Shown here: positions 26,266-34,643 of the stretch, one piece after another
Layout of the letters: each line of letters starts with the position of its first letter
How positions within the stretch are numbered: position 1 is the first letter of the stretch
NCBI GenBank assembly: GCA_015522475.1
Contig: WAMF01000018.1
Location: 62,001-126,000 of the forward strand
Direction of reading: 5' to 3'
Origin: Microcaldota archaeon
Lineage (GTDB): Archaea > Micrarchaeota > Micrarchaeia > Anstonellales > J096
Length of the DNA stretch: 64,000 nt
The notes under the pieces: model-generated
What the model was told of the DNA's origin: nothing
The model's input: the letters and a program-made list of their open reading frames with translations, nothing else
Databases searched by the model: none
Translations under genes and position numbers: made by a program

Positions 26266-28781
26266 AACTCCACCCCCTTAAATATGCCATCCTTTATACC
26301 ATGATAAACTGTAGTAAGAGTGCCATCCGGTAACACTATGATTTCGTCGCCTTTCACAACGAGCTCTTTTCCGTTTACGGTTATCTTAAACTTCTTGTCT
26401 TTGAATTTTTGGAACTCCGTCTTTTCCCCCTCGACGCTCAAAATAGGATATCTGCTTCCGTCTCTATACACTGTGATGCCTTTTAAGCCCTTCTGCCACG
26501 CATAAAGATATATTTCTGAGATAACTTCTGGATGAATGTCTTCTGGCAAGTTAACAGTCGAGCTTATACTATGGTCTATATATTTTTGAACAACAGCTTG
26601 TATTTCGACACGCTTCATGGGATCTATGACATGGGCTGTTCTGAAGAAGTAGGTAGGGAGAAGATTTTTAAGCTCCTCCTGAGACGCTGTTGCCGCCTTA
26701 TCGGATAGACTTTTCATGTCTAAGTATGCTTCAATAGTAGAATGGAAAACTCTGAATATCTTGTTGCCAAAGCTCTCGCTGCGTCTATTGTAGTAAATGG
26801 CGAAGACGGGTTCTATACCGCTGCTTACACCTATGTAATTTTTACCATTAACTTCTAAGCTCTTAACGATGTTGCTTATGCTGCCCGTCGGAGCGATGCT
26901 GAGGACAGCTATATTCCTCATGCCATATTTCTCGACAAGTTTCCTAACAGAGGGCTCGATAGATTCGTTGAAGAAGGGGTTCTTCTTGTATTTATCCCAG
27001 TCGTATGTAGGAGCCGTGCCCTTTTCTTTAGCCACCTTAGCTGAGCTCTCATAGGCTTTGTTTGCTATTCTCTTCATAACCTCTCCTATTACTTTTATGC
27101 CGTCTTCACTGTCATAGGCATAGCCTAGCTCCATGAGCATATCCGCTATAGCTACAACACCCATACCAATCCTTCTAGTGGCTTTAGCCCCTTCTACGCG
27201 CTGCTTCTCAAGAGGGTTTAAGTATATGTTCCAAGAGATAATGTTATCGAGGAAGCGGTGGAGATGCTCGACGGCCCGCTCAAGTAGGCGCCACTTAATC
27301 TTAGCTTTAGACGTGAAAGGATGGTCAACCATCCTCGCTAGATTTATACTTGAAAGGTTGCAGCTACCACCATCCTCGAGAGGCACTTCCCCACATGGGT
27401 TCGTTGTGACTATAGGCTTGCCCACATAGTTGCTTGGACTGTATCTAGTGACACGCGTCCAGAACATAATGCCGGGTTCCGCTGTCTTATAGTTGCTCTC
27501 TACAAACATGTTCCAGATCTTTCTAGCGTCGACGAGAACTTTTATCGAACCAACCTCTCCGCTCGCGAAGTAAAGTAAGTAGTCGCCACCCTGCCTTAGG
27601 GCCAAATCGTAATTATAGTTGGCTAGAGCTACATGATAATCACCGTAGACGTCGCGCTTGTTTGCAGCCTTAAAGTCTTCCTTGTTTAGAGAAAAGCCAT
27701 AGTTTTCTGCTATGTAAGCAGCCATCTCTTCGAATGTATTGAAAGCTGCTAGGAACTCATACTGTTTGATGTCACGGGAGGGCATTTCTATAGAGTAATG
27801 TACGTTAGTGTAGTCTTGAAGGACATCTGTGCGCGTACCTTTTATGAGCTTCTTATATATGAGATATTTTCGACCATAGCGGTTTCTCTCGACGACAGCA
27901 TGCATAAATTCGTCGCTGGCCTTTATACTTATGTTGGCAAAGCGCACTTGCGTATTCTCCATGACAGTCTTTTCAATAAGTGCTAGCTGCTCTTCTGTGA
28001 ACTTACTGCTCCATTTAAGCTGATCTCTTATCTGCTCAGTCGTCCAATTAGGGACTTGCTTCACTTTTATGAAGCTCTCTATATCGGGATGTTTTGCATC
28101 TAGCGTAAGCATAAGAGCTCCACGCCTTCCACTCTGTCCTATGAGTCCTGTCGTTGTGGAATAAAGTTCCATAAAGCTTACAGCGCCAGTGCTTTCGTCG
28201 GCTGCATTGTGAACAACGGCTCCAGCGGGTCTTAACACCGCAAGATCTATGCCAATGCCTCCACCGTAGCTGTAGGTTCTTGCCGCTTCATAAGCGGCGT
28301 TGTATATGGATTCTATGCTATCATCTTTTATCATAGCCACAAAACAGTTTGCCAGCGTCTTTGAGCGGTAAAAATCGCCGGCTCCTGCCAAAATTCTACC
28401 GCCGGGAATCCACAATCCGTCAAACAAGTCTTTGTAGAAAATTTCTGCCCACTCCTCTGCTTTACCGTCATCTTCAACAGCCGCTATAAAAGCAGCTACT
28501 CGCACAAACACATCTTCTGGCCTCTGCTCTATAGGATTTTCTGAGAGATCTTTCAAGTAGTACTTACGCCTATATATGCTCTCTGCCAACTCGTTTCCGC
28601 CCAAATAGTTGGGATGTGTCGGCAACTCACCCTTAGCCATCTTTTGCCTCAAGTAGAGATAGAGGCGCTTGTATCGCTCAAGCCATTCCTTTGGCGCCTT
28701 TTTGTATAGAGCGCTTTCATGATCTAACATTTCGCGCAGTGCTGGAGGCACCGCGTCCTTTTCTACTAGTGCTTCTTTCAT
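26262..28781 (-). CDS. nrdJ: Class II (B12-dependent) ribonucleotide reductase, catalytic subunit
   Basis: 839 residues. Converts ribonucleotides to deoxyribonucleotides with adenosylcobalamin as radical source. Visible: 'LANCFV' (first active Cys), 'YGGGIGIDLAVLRP', 'TTNPCGEVPLEDGGSCNLSSINLA' containing the radical-site Cys, 'IAPTGSISNI' and 'SSTVNLP'. No ATP-cone domain at the N-terminus. The second ATG (28781) is preferred over 28787 because GGGGG is 6 nt before it. Downstream partner carries the TSCPD and zinc-ribbon parts. A triple 14-bp repeat lies just upstream. Confidence 0.93.
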   Translation of the reverse strand: MKEALVEKDAVPPALREMLDHESALYKKAPKEWLERYKRLYLYLRQKMAKGELPTHPNYLGGNELAESIYRRKYYLKDLSENPIEQRPEDVFVRVAAFIAAVEDDGKAEEWAEIFYKDLFDGLWIPGGRILAGAGDFYRSKTLANCFVAMIKDDSIESIYNAAYEAARTYSYGGGIGIDLAVLRPAGAVVHNAADESTGAVSFMELYSTTTGLIGQSGRRGALMLTLDAKHPDIESFIKVKQVPNWTTEQIRDQLKWSSKFTEEQLALIEKTVMENTQVRFANISIKASDEFMHAVVERNRYGRKYLIYKKLIKGTRTDVLQDYTNVHYSIEMPSRDIKQYEFLAAFNTFEEMAAYIAENYGFSLNKEDFKAANKRDVYGDYHVALANYNYDLALRQGGDYLLYFASGEVGSIKVLVDARKIWNMFVESNYKTAEPGIMFWTRVTRYSPSNYVGKPIVTTNPCGEVPLEDGGSCNLSSINLARMVDHPFTSKAKIKWRLLERAVEHLHRFLDNIISWNIYLNPLEKQRVEGAKATRRIGMGVVAIADMLMELGYAYDSEDGIKVIGEVMKRIANKAYESSAKVAKEKGTAPTYDWDKYKKNPFFNESIEPSVRKLVEKYGMRNIAVLSIAPTGSISNIVKSLEVNGKNYIGVSSGIEPVFAIYYNRRSESFGNKIFRVFHSTIEAYLDMKSLSDKAATASQEELKNLLPTYFFRTAHVIDPMKRVEIQAVVQKYIDHSISSTVNLPEDIHPEVISEIYLYAWQKGLKGITVYRDGSRYPILSVEGEKTEFQKFKDKKFKITVNGKELVVKGDEIIVLPDGTLTTVYHGIKDGIFKGVEL

Positions 28782-29120
28782 GCTCATCCCCCAACCAACT
28801 TAAGCCAGCTAACTTAAGCCAACCAGCTTAAACGATCTATGCGCCTATTGCTGTGCCATCCTGCACCATCATTTTCCCGGCAGTTTCGCCTAGCTGCACA
28901 GCATTTTAGACGCGCATGTTTAGCGCGCGTTGAGCAGCTCAGCGTAGGCAGCTTAAGTCAAGCCACCTCTTTCCCTCTTTCGCTTCCAGACGACTTTGCA
29001 ATCTTCAGCAACTCCGCTTCAGCTCTCGGTAATCAAATCAGCCTCAAACTCTCCTTCAACAGTCCCTTTACCCTTTACTTCCTTACTCTCTTTAAGGCAA
29101 TTATCTCGACCAATGCGCTT
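28782..29120 (-). other. Intergenic region upstream of nrdJ
   Basis: About 340 bp between the nrdJ start and the pilin-like stop. Apart from the 14-bp repeats next to nrdJ I see no gene; the 124-codon plus-strand ORF has no start signal and runs into the pilin gene antisense. Confidence 0.5.
28790..28831 (-). repeat. Three tandem 14-bp repeats before nrdJ
   Basis: On the minus strand three units in direct succession: TTAAGCTGGTTGGC, TTAAGTTAGCTGGC, TTAAGTTGGTTGGG. The last unit merges into the Shine-Dalgarno G run of nrdJ. The helical-turn-plus period and promoter position suggest an operator or a shifted TATA array. Confidence 0.75.
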
Positions 29121-29732
29121 CTAATGCATCGTCACAACTTTTGCCACGACGTGTCCCGTTATGTTGTATGGGCCAAAGCACGCGTCTGCCTTAGGGCAGG
29201 TCGTATACGTTAATACAATGTCCGCATTGAACCTCTGGCCTTTTATCAAGCGCAGCTTGTTTGACGAGAGTGTGAAGATGTGCGACTCCCCAGGTTGCAA
29301 CTCTATATCCAAGCCCGTCTGAAGACAATTACACAGGCGAGAGCTGTACTTTACTGCATTGATATGAACAGGACTACCAAAGTTGTTTGTGAGGTTTAAG
29401 AGGAGCTTGTCTACTTCTCCTTGATCTACCGCAGCGAAATTGTTGCATATAACTTGAGGGGGAAACATGCAGCTCTCCCTATAACTTTGGTTTATGTTTT
29501 GAAGGTAGACACCCAAAGCTGCAAGCACAATAATAAGAACGAAAAGTGCCCAACCATATGTCATAACATACTCGACAGCGACTTGAGCCTTGTGGAACCC
29601 TCTGTGTTTGCCTTGCTCTCCTTGCTCTTCGTTAGAAATATGGAAGATTTTATTTTTCTCCTCAGATAAACTAGTATATCCTATATGCTCATTATGTTCA
29701 CTTGAACAATTTGAAGGCCAAGCCCCTTCCAT
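29121..29732 (-). CDS. Type IV pilin-like secreted protein, class III signal
   Basis: 203 residues from ATG 29732 (GGTGG 6 nt upstream). 'HKAQVAVEYVMTYGWALFVL' is the archaeal prepilin/class III signal: cleavage is expected before Gln, Glu at +5 relative to it, then a hydrophobic alpha1 segment. The leader before the site is about 46 residues, much longer than usual. The mature domain has seven Cys (for example 'CMFPPQVIC', 'CNCLQ', 'CPKADAC'), suggesting disulfides outside the cell. Probable pilus or surface-filament subunit; no assembly ATPase is nearby. Confidence 0.78.
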   Translation of the reverse strand: MEGAWPSNCSSEHNEHIGYTSLSEEKNKIFHISNEEQGEQGKHRGFHKAQVAVEYVMTYGWALFVLIIVLAALGVYLQNINQSYRESCMFPPQVICNNFAAVDQGEVDKLLLNLTNNFGSPVHINAVKYSSRLCNCLQTGLDIELQPGESHIFTLSSNKLRLIKGQRFNADIVLTYTTCPKADACFGPYNITGHVVAKVVTMH

Positions 29733-30067
29733 TAAATCCACCAACATATACTCTGCCCAATGGTTTATAAGGCTTTACTAGATAAGAGTGGCAGACTACG
29801 AAAACACTTTTAAACCTGCTGGGAAAACGTCGATACGTCGGGAAAGCATGTCCACAAATCTTCGAAAGATAAAATAAAAAGGAAAAGAAGAAAAAGGGAT
29901 AAAGGGACGAATAGAATGGATGAATAGAGCAAATGAATGAATAAAACAAATAAGTAGTAGATAAATAAGAGGAAAATAAGAGGAGAGAAAATGATGAAAA
30001 TAAATAAAAAAATAAATAATGGAGCATCTGACGAAATATTACAGACTGGCAGAAACTGGCAGAAAAA
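29733..30067 (-). other. A-rich intergenic region
   Basis: About 335 bp. 'CTTATAAACC' near 29770 is a plausible TATA box for the pilin-like gene. The remainder (29868-30025) is purine-rich low complexity on the plus strand with many AAATAA repeats; no gene seen. Confidence 0.45.
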
Positions 30068-31027
30068 TCAGTAAACCGCTTTACCTCTTTCCCAATCCCA
30101 ACGGACAGTTGTTAACCCAGCAACACCTTGAGGGATGTCCGAATATGCAAGCAATATGTTATAGCCCCATGCCATAACATCGTCCGGCCTTGAGCTATGC
30201 AAAACTAGCGGCGTCTTTCCTAAGAGTACAAACATAGCTCCATTGAATATATGAAAGTTTATGACGCTGTCCTTTGGCCTGTATATGCCCTTTTTCTCGT
30301 CGAATACAGCTTCCAAAACATAATGCTCGACTTCCTCTCTAGAAGGCTCTTTAGCATAGTACATGCGCAGACTTCGAGGGGCGCTGTACGGCATGATTAA
30401 ATGTGTCGATGAGAAGCGATCGCGTGCATAGTTTATGAGGTAAGCGGCAAGCTTTGCCTTCTCAAGACGCTTATACAGCTCCTCAGACAGCTCATCCTTA
30501 AGAGAAGCCAAGCCGTTAACTATGGAAATGCAGTAAAGCACCTTTCTCCCATCGTGTGGAGACGGAAGCTCTTCCTTAAGAAAGTTGTAGCTGCGCGGGA
30601 CGTCTGAATATGAACTCAGTCCCGCTTCAACTGTCGTCAGCATGGCCAAAGGCTTGCTCTCGTAGAGAAGGACTAGTTGTGTTTTAGGCCATCTCTCAGA
30701 AAAAGCGTCGAGTTCTTCTCTTGTTATGCCTAGCTTTCTAAAGCGCTCCTCTTCTTTTTTTCTCTCTTCTAGAGGCGTATTGGTTTTTTCAAAGGCCCTA
30801 TGCAATCTGCTCATATTAGCCCATGAGGCCCTATACATGAAAATGAGACGTTCGATGAAAGTGTCTCGCTCTCTGCCTTTTAAACTTTCAACAACGTCCT
30901 TATAGGTTGCGACGCGCAAATTAAGCAAAGGCTGCTTCTCGTGGCTTGTCTCCTTGGCCTTTAAGAATCCTTGTCCAAAAGGTGCCAAAGTTAAGACACC
31001 ATCATGGCTTTGTTCAGAATTGCCCAT
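30068..31027 (-). CDS. Unknown protein, possibly GNAT-fold acyltransferase
   Basis: 319 residues from ATG 31027, placed about 27 nt after the TATA box 'TTTTTAAACC'; the track's first ATG is 4 codons earlier. The order of elements suggests a GNAT fold: 'LRVATYKDVVESL', an early helix pair, 'TQLVLLYESKPLAMLTTVEAG', 'KVLYCISIVNGLASL', a helix 'KAKLAAYLINYARDRF' and 'STHLIMPYSAPR', then 'DSVINFHIFNGAMFV'. A clear acetyl-CoA loop (Q/RxxGxG/A) is not seen, so the call is weak. Confidence 0.6.
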   Translation of the reverse strand: MGNSEQSHDGVLTLAPFGQGFLKAKETSHEKQPLLNLRVATYKDVVESLKGRERDTFIERLIFMYRASWANMSRLHRAFEKTNTPLEERKKEEERFRKLGITREELDAFSERWPKTQLVLLYESKPLAMLTTVEAGLSSYSDVPRSYNFLKEELPSPHDGRKVLYCISIVNGLASLKDELSEELYKRLEKAKLAAYLINYARDRFSSTHLIMPYSAPRSLRMYYAKEPSREEVEHYVLEAVFDEKKGIYRPKDSVINFHIFNGAMFVLLGKTPLVLHSSRPDDVMAWGYNILLAYSDIPQGVAGLTTVRWDWERGKAVY

Positions 31028-31122
31028 ATTAAAATACATGTAGGAAAAGGTTTAAAAAGTACACAGCCCATCTCCTCCATAAACTTTATTAAGTCTTGCA
31101 TGCCCAGCTTATTGTGGAAGCC

Positions 31123-31749
31123 ATGAAAGCAACAAAGAAATACTCTCGAAGGGCATTTCTAGGAAAAATGGGAAAAGGTCTAGAATGGCTAGTAAAAACA
31201 GGTGCTTTCGCAAGCATAGCCCTATTCTTAGAAAGGAAGCCAAGGCCTCTTGAAGCTGCAAACGACAATAATAAGAAGGCCTTATTTTTGAAGCTATTTA
31301 CGTCGCTGCAGAAGGAATTTAATAGAATGCCTAAGGAGAAGCTCATAAAGTTAGTTGCAGATAATATGTGGAAAGCTTATTTTCCAGAAGGGGGATCATG
31401 GGAAAAAGGTGTGAAGGACAGAGAGAAAGCTATCTTAGAGTTTGCGGAAAATGTCGTTAAAGAGTTATTAGAGAAGGGACAAATAACAGAGATAAGGAAA
31501 AAGGAAAGACAGTTCAAAGGAATGGTTATGGATTTGGCATCCTTGCTTACCATTAAAGAAGATACTGCTTCAATAGGCTTAGAAATAGGAAAATTGAGCC
31601 CCACAGTCAATCAACTGCTTGAAGAGATAAAAAGGCGTAAGCGTCTCTCTGAAAAAAGCCTCAAAAGCCTCATTTATCTTCAAAGCCTTCTGTGGGCTAA
31701 TGCTCTAGCATATATGTATCTAAAAGATAAGAAGCCCAAAGAGAAATAG
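31123..31749 (+). CDS. Tat-signal protein of unknown function
   Basis: 208 residues from ATG 31123; the track's TTG 31096 would put 9 extra residues before the signal. The N-terminus 'KYSRRAFLGKMGKG' is a twin-arginine motif (SRRxFLxK), followed by a modest hydrophobic stretch 'TGAFASIALFL'. Export of a folded protein, or anchoring, is implied. The remainder is Lys/Glu-rich and mostly helical with no cofactor motif. No tat gene lies in the window. Family not recognised. Confidence 0.7.
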   Translation: MKATKKYSRRAFLGKMGKGLEWLVKTGAFASIALFLERKPRPLEAANDNNKKALFLKLFTSLQKEFNRMPKEKLIKLVADNMWKAYFPEGGSWEKGVKDREKAILEFAENVVKELLEKGQITEIRKKERQFKGMVMDLASLLTIKEDTASIGLEIGKLSPTVNQLLEEIKRRKRLSEKSLKSLIYLQSLLWANALAYMYLKDKKPKEK

Positions 31750-31862
31750 TAGGAAAAAGCAAAGATTGAGAAGGGACATAAAAAAGTGAAGAAAGTCCAA
31801 CTAATCAGGATTAGATTTAAAAGCAGAAGCCCCTTGTTAAATGCTCACTAAAGAACAGAGCA

Positions 31863-31933
31863 GCGCCAGTAGTCTAGTGGCAGGATATCAGCCTCCCACG
31901 CTGGGGACCCGGGTTCAAATCCCGGCTGGCGCA
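31863..31933 (+). tRNA. tRNA-Gly (anticodon CCC)
   Basis: Acceptor GCGCCAG/CTGGCGC, anticodon loop CTCCCAC with CCC at 31895-31897, T arm CCGGG-TTCAAAT-CCCGG, discriminator A, no CCA encoded. Its T arm is identical to that of tRNA-Gly(GCC). Confidence 0.95.
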
Positions 31934-31940
31934 TCTCTTT

Positions 31941-32402
31941 TTATTTCCTTTTGGAAGGCTTATTCGGAGAGGGTTGCTGTGAACGCGCGGTCCTTTTATA
32001 GGCTGTGAGCCTGCGGGCTTTCAGGCTGCCTTCTGCATAATCCTCCACAAGAAAGAGATGCACAAGGAGAAGAATAAGAGGTACAGCTAAAAACAAGACC
32101 CAAGTATTGAGGTCGAAGTACCTAAATGTAGGCATCAAGCTGACAAAGGCATATACAAAGTAAACAAAATATAGGAGCACAACAATCCTGAGAAACCACA
32201 AACTGAGCCTTCCAAAAGCCTCCTTTTTTATGAATTTGTAGAGAGCAAAAAGAAGCTCAATCGTAAGAGCTGCAAGACCAAACATGAGATTTATGGCTAA
32301 GACTACAACTATGGCTAAACCTTGGGCCAAACCCTCTCTTAAGCCAGCACCAAAGGCCTCACCAACCGCATCGCCTATACTTTTCAACGTCGTCTTAAGC
32401 AC
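31941..32402 (-). CDS. Small membrane protein, unknown
   Basis: 153 residues with about three membrane segments ('LAIVVVLAINLMFGLAALTIELLFAL', 'FLRIVVLLYFVYFVYAFVSL', 'TWVLFLAVPLILLLVHLFLV') and a basic cytoplasmic tail. An amphipathic 'GDAVGEAFGAGLREGLAQG' precedes the first. Its stop is only 7 bp from the convergent tRNA-Gly(CCC). No family recognised. Confidence 0.7.
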   Translation of the reverse strand: MLKTTLKSIGDAVGEAFGAGLREGLAQGLAIVVVLAINLMFGLAALTIELLFALYKFIKKEAFGRLSLWFLRIVVLLYFVYFVYAFVSLMPTFRYFDLNTWVLFLAVPLILLLVHLFLVEDYAEGSLKARRLTAYKRTARSQQPSPNKPSKRK

Positions 32403-32625
32403 AACAACCCCCTCTTTGCCTCTTCCTATCTCCTTATTCCTTCTTGCCTCTTTTCTGTCCCTTTTTGCTTAATCACAAACCTTTTATCACCGCTCCTCTT
32501 CTCAACCTTGCCAACAGCCACTCCTTATTTTGTTTTCTACCCCTCTTTCTCTCTTTTTCTGCTGGCCTGTTGGCCTTGCCTTTCTAGGTCTCCCTACCTG
32601 CTCCCATCTGCTCCTATGTATAAGC

Positions 32626-34629
32626 TCATATGTAGTAAGTGCAAGGCGCGTTATATACAGTAACATTCACTTTGCAGCGATAATCTATAGGTATGCTATT
32701 CTTATAGCCCGATGGATACTGAATTGTTCTGTATTGGTCATCTGCAAGTACTGTAAGTAGATACGATGTTGAGTTGCCCTCTGCTATCTGATCAAAGAGC
32801 TCCGTATAGTCTGGGATGACAGAGAGATAAGCAGTCTCGCCCCCGTAGCCAAAAGCATGCTGGCCTATTTGCACGTTTGCCACTTGTATTAAGTTGTAGT
32901 AGTCCTCGTCTGTTTTTACAGCTGTATTTTCATCACAGCCCAAGAGCTGGTTTGTGTAGAGATTAAAGCCGCAGAAAATGTCAGAGTAAGCTGGGAAGCC
33001 TGGAATGATGAGAAGAAGAGGTGGATTGGGAGAGCAGAGAGCCCCTGCCAAGCATAGGACTATTTTGTTGGCCGTCTTATTTTCAACAGGTGAGGGATCA
33101 GCAGCCCCTTCTGGATCCGCTACAGCTGTGATGTTAAATATAGCCAAGTTGTCGAGAGGACATGTAAGTGTAAAGGGTATTTTGTAGTTGCCTGAGCCGT
33201 TCAAGGTGATAGGCACCCTCTCTAAGTCTGAAGGTGTTATATCTTTCCATTCTTCTCCATTTATACGCCCCCTTATCTTAAGTGTTGTATTGAAAGCACC
33301 TACACCGGGGTCTGGGACCACGCCTATGCTGACATTGTAGTGGCCTCTAGCTGGTTGATCCTCTGGCTGGCCTTCCTCCTTTCTCAGTATATCAGGGCCT
33401 TGGATTATTACAGTGAGGTGAGGATGAGCTATGGGAATATCTATACCTGCTATAACATCCGGCAGCTCAGTAGTACCATCACAAGCTGTCCTTGGATCTG
33501 GCTCGAGCGTCAGATTTACATGAACAGGCCCTGGCCCAGAACCTGTCCTGTTAATACGAACACGCACACCTTCTTCTTGCTGAGGAGCCACTTCTAAACC
33601 CACATCTAAAAGCTCTGCTGAAAAGCCTTCACTTGCGTTAGCATCTATAACTTTGAGATTCGTATTACCTGTGTTATGCACATAGAGCAGCACATCAACA
33701 GGAAAATTAGAGAGCTCTGTTGGGTCAGAGCGAGTGATTTCAGCAGCTGGTTGCCTTTCTTCTCTAACAACAGCATACGAAAACACTGTGGATGAACTAG
33801 AATGTTGTGAGTTACCATAAGGAAGAAGTTTTCCGGAATACCTCTTTCCAGAGCTAGTGGTAGCTAGGGCCACGACAGCCAATTTCTCTATACGAACTGT
33901 CGATGATAATTGGCCTCTACCTTGAGAAGAGGGTGCAGTATATGTAAAACTCACAGGATTATCGCCTTCATAAACATTCTTAGAAGAGCCCGCAGTAGAA
34001 AAGCGAAGATAAAAAAGGGGGTTGATACTGACATCTATCCATTCGTAGTTGCCCTGACTATATTCCACTTTGCAATACCTATAAGTAGAAGAATCATCGG
34101 GGTGGATGCCTGTAATTGGAGGACTGCCTTTTAGAAACGTCATTGAATAGCCGGAGGTACTTGAATCTGAGAGATGCCTACTAAATGTATTTTGTAACCA
34201 ATTGTCCCAAGAAGTTTCGTCGCTCTTACTCCATGTAAGTGAAGAGGTAGGAGCACTTGTATGAGATGAAAGGCTTTGTGCTCCTGTATGAGCAAAAACA
34301 CATTCTGTGGGATTACCTTGTTCAAGATTTGTTACCCTTTCTGAAATGGATATAGTAGCCCCTGGGCATACATGGATTTCTGAGGAGGTGGAATAAAGAA
34401 AGTCTGCCTCGTCAACTGAAAAAGCATATTGTGTAGTAAAAGAAATGGGAAGTGTAATATTGTAGTCAACAGTACCTCCAACCCGTATAGATAAGCTTGT
34501 AGAAGTACTCCCACTTCCTGCACTCACTGGTGCTGCATATATAAGAGCTGGTATAGCCAAAAGGAATAAAAAGAATATTCCAACTACCTTCTTCACATTT
34601 TTTAGAAGAAGAATCTCGCTTGTATTCAT
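32626..34629 (-). CDS. Secreted Ser/Thr-rich surface protein
   Basis: 667 residues from ATG 34629 (GAGGTG 9 nt upstream; the track GTG 34641 overlaps that site). A Sec signal peptide is clear: basic 'KNVKK', hydrophobic 'VVGIFFLFLLAIPALIY', then 'AAPVSAGSG'. The first 260 residues are Ser/Thr-rich and beta-like; 'VDVLLYVHNTGNTNLKVIDA' and 'HYNVSIGVVPDPGVGAFNTTLKIRG' look like CARDB/Ig-type surface modules. Several paired Cys occur in the C-terminal third; there is no C-terminal membrane anchor. Second gene of an operon with the giant protein. Confidence 0.75.
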   Translation of the reverse strand: MNTSEILLLKNVKKVVGIFFLFLLAIPALIYAAPVSAGSGSTSTSLSIRVGGTVDYNITLPISFTTQYAFSVDEADFLYSTSSEIHVCPGATISISERVTNLEQGNPTECVFAHTGAQSLSSHTSAPTSSLTWSKSDETSWDNWLQNTFSRHLSDSSTSGYSMTFLKGSPPITGIHPDDSSTYRYCKVEYSQGNYEWIDVSINPLFYLRFSTAGSSKNVYEGDNPVSFTYTAPSSQGRGQLSSTVRIEKLAVVALATTSSGKRYSGKLLPYGNSQHSSSSTVFSYAVVREERQPAAEITRSDPTELSNFPVDVLLYVHNTGNTNLKVIDANASEGFSAELLDVGLEVAPQQEEGVRVRINRTGSGPGPVHVNLTLEPDPRTACDGTTELPDVIAGIDIPIAHPHLTVIIQGPDILRKEEGQPEDQPARGHYNVSIGVVPDPGVGAFNTTLKIRGRINGEEWKDITPSDLERVPITLNGSGNYKIPFTLTCPLDNLAIFNITAVADPEGAADPSPVENKTANKIVLCLAGALCSPNPPLLLIIPGFPAYSDIFCGFNLYTNQLLGCDENTAVKTDEDYYNLIQVANVQIGQHAFGYGGETAYLSVIPDYTELFDQIAEGNSTSYLLTVLADDQYRTIQYPSGYKNSIPIDYRCKVNVTVYNAPCTYYI

Positions 34630-34643
34630 AAACCACTTCACCT

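Noticed and set aside
28839-29213. 124-codon plus-strand ORF in the nrdJ upstream gap
   Set aside because: No Shine-Dalgarno or TATA at proper spacing; overlaps the pilin-like gene antisense.
29868-30025. A/G-rich repeats as a CRISPR or structured RNA
   Set aside because: No regular repeat-spacer pattern; simple low complexity only.
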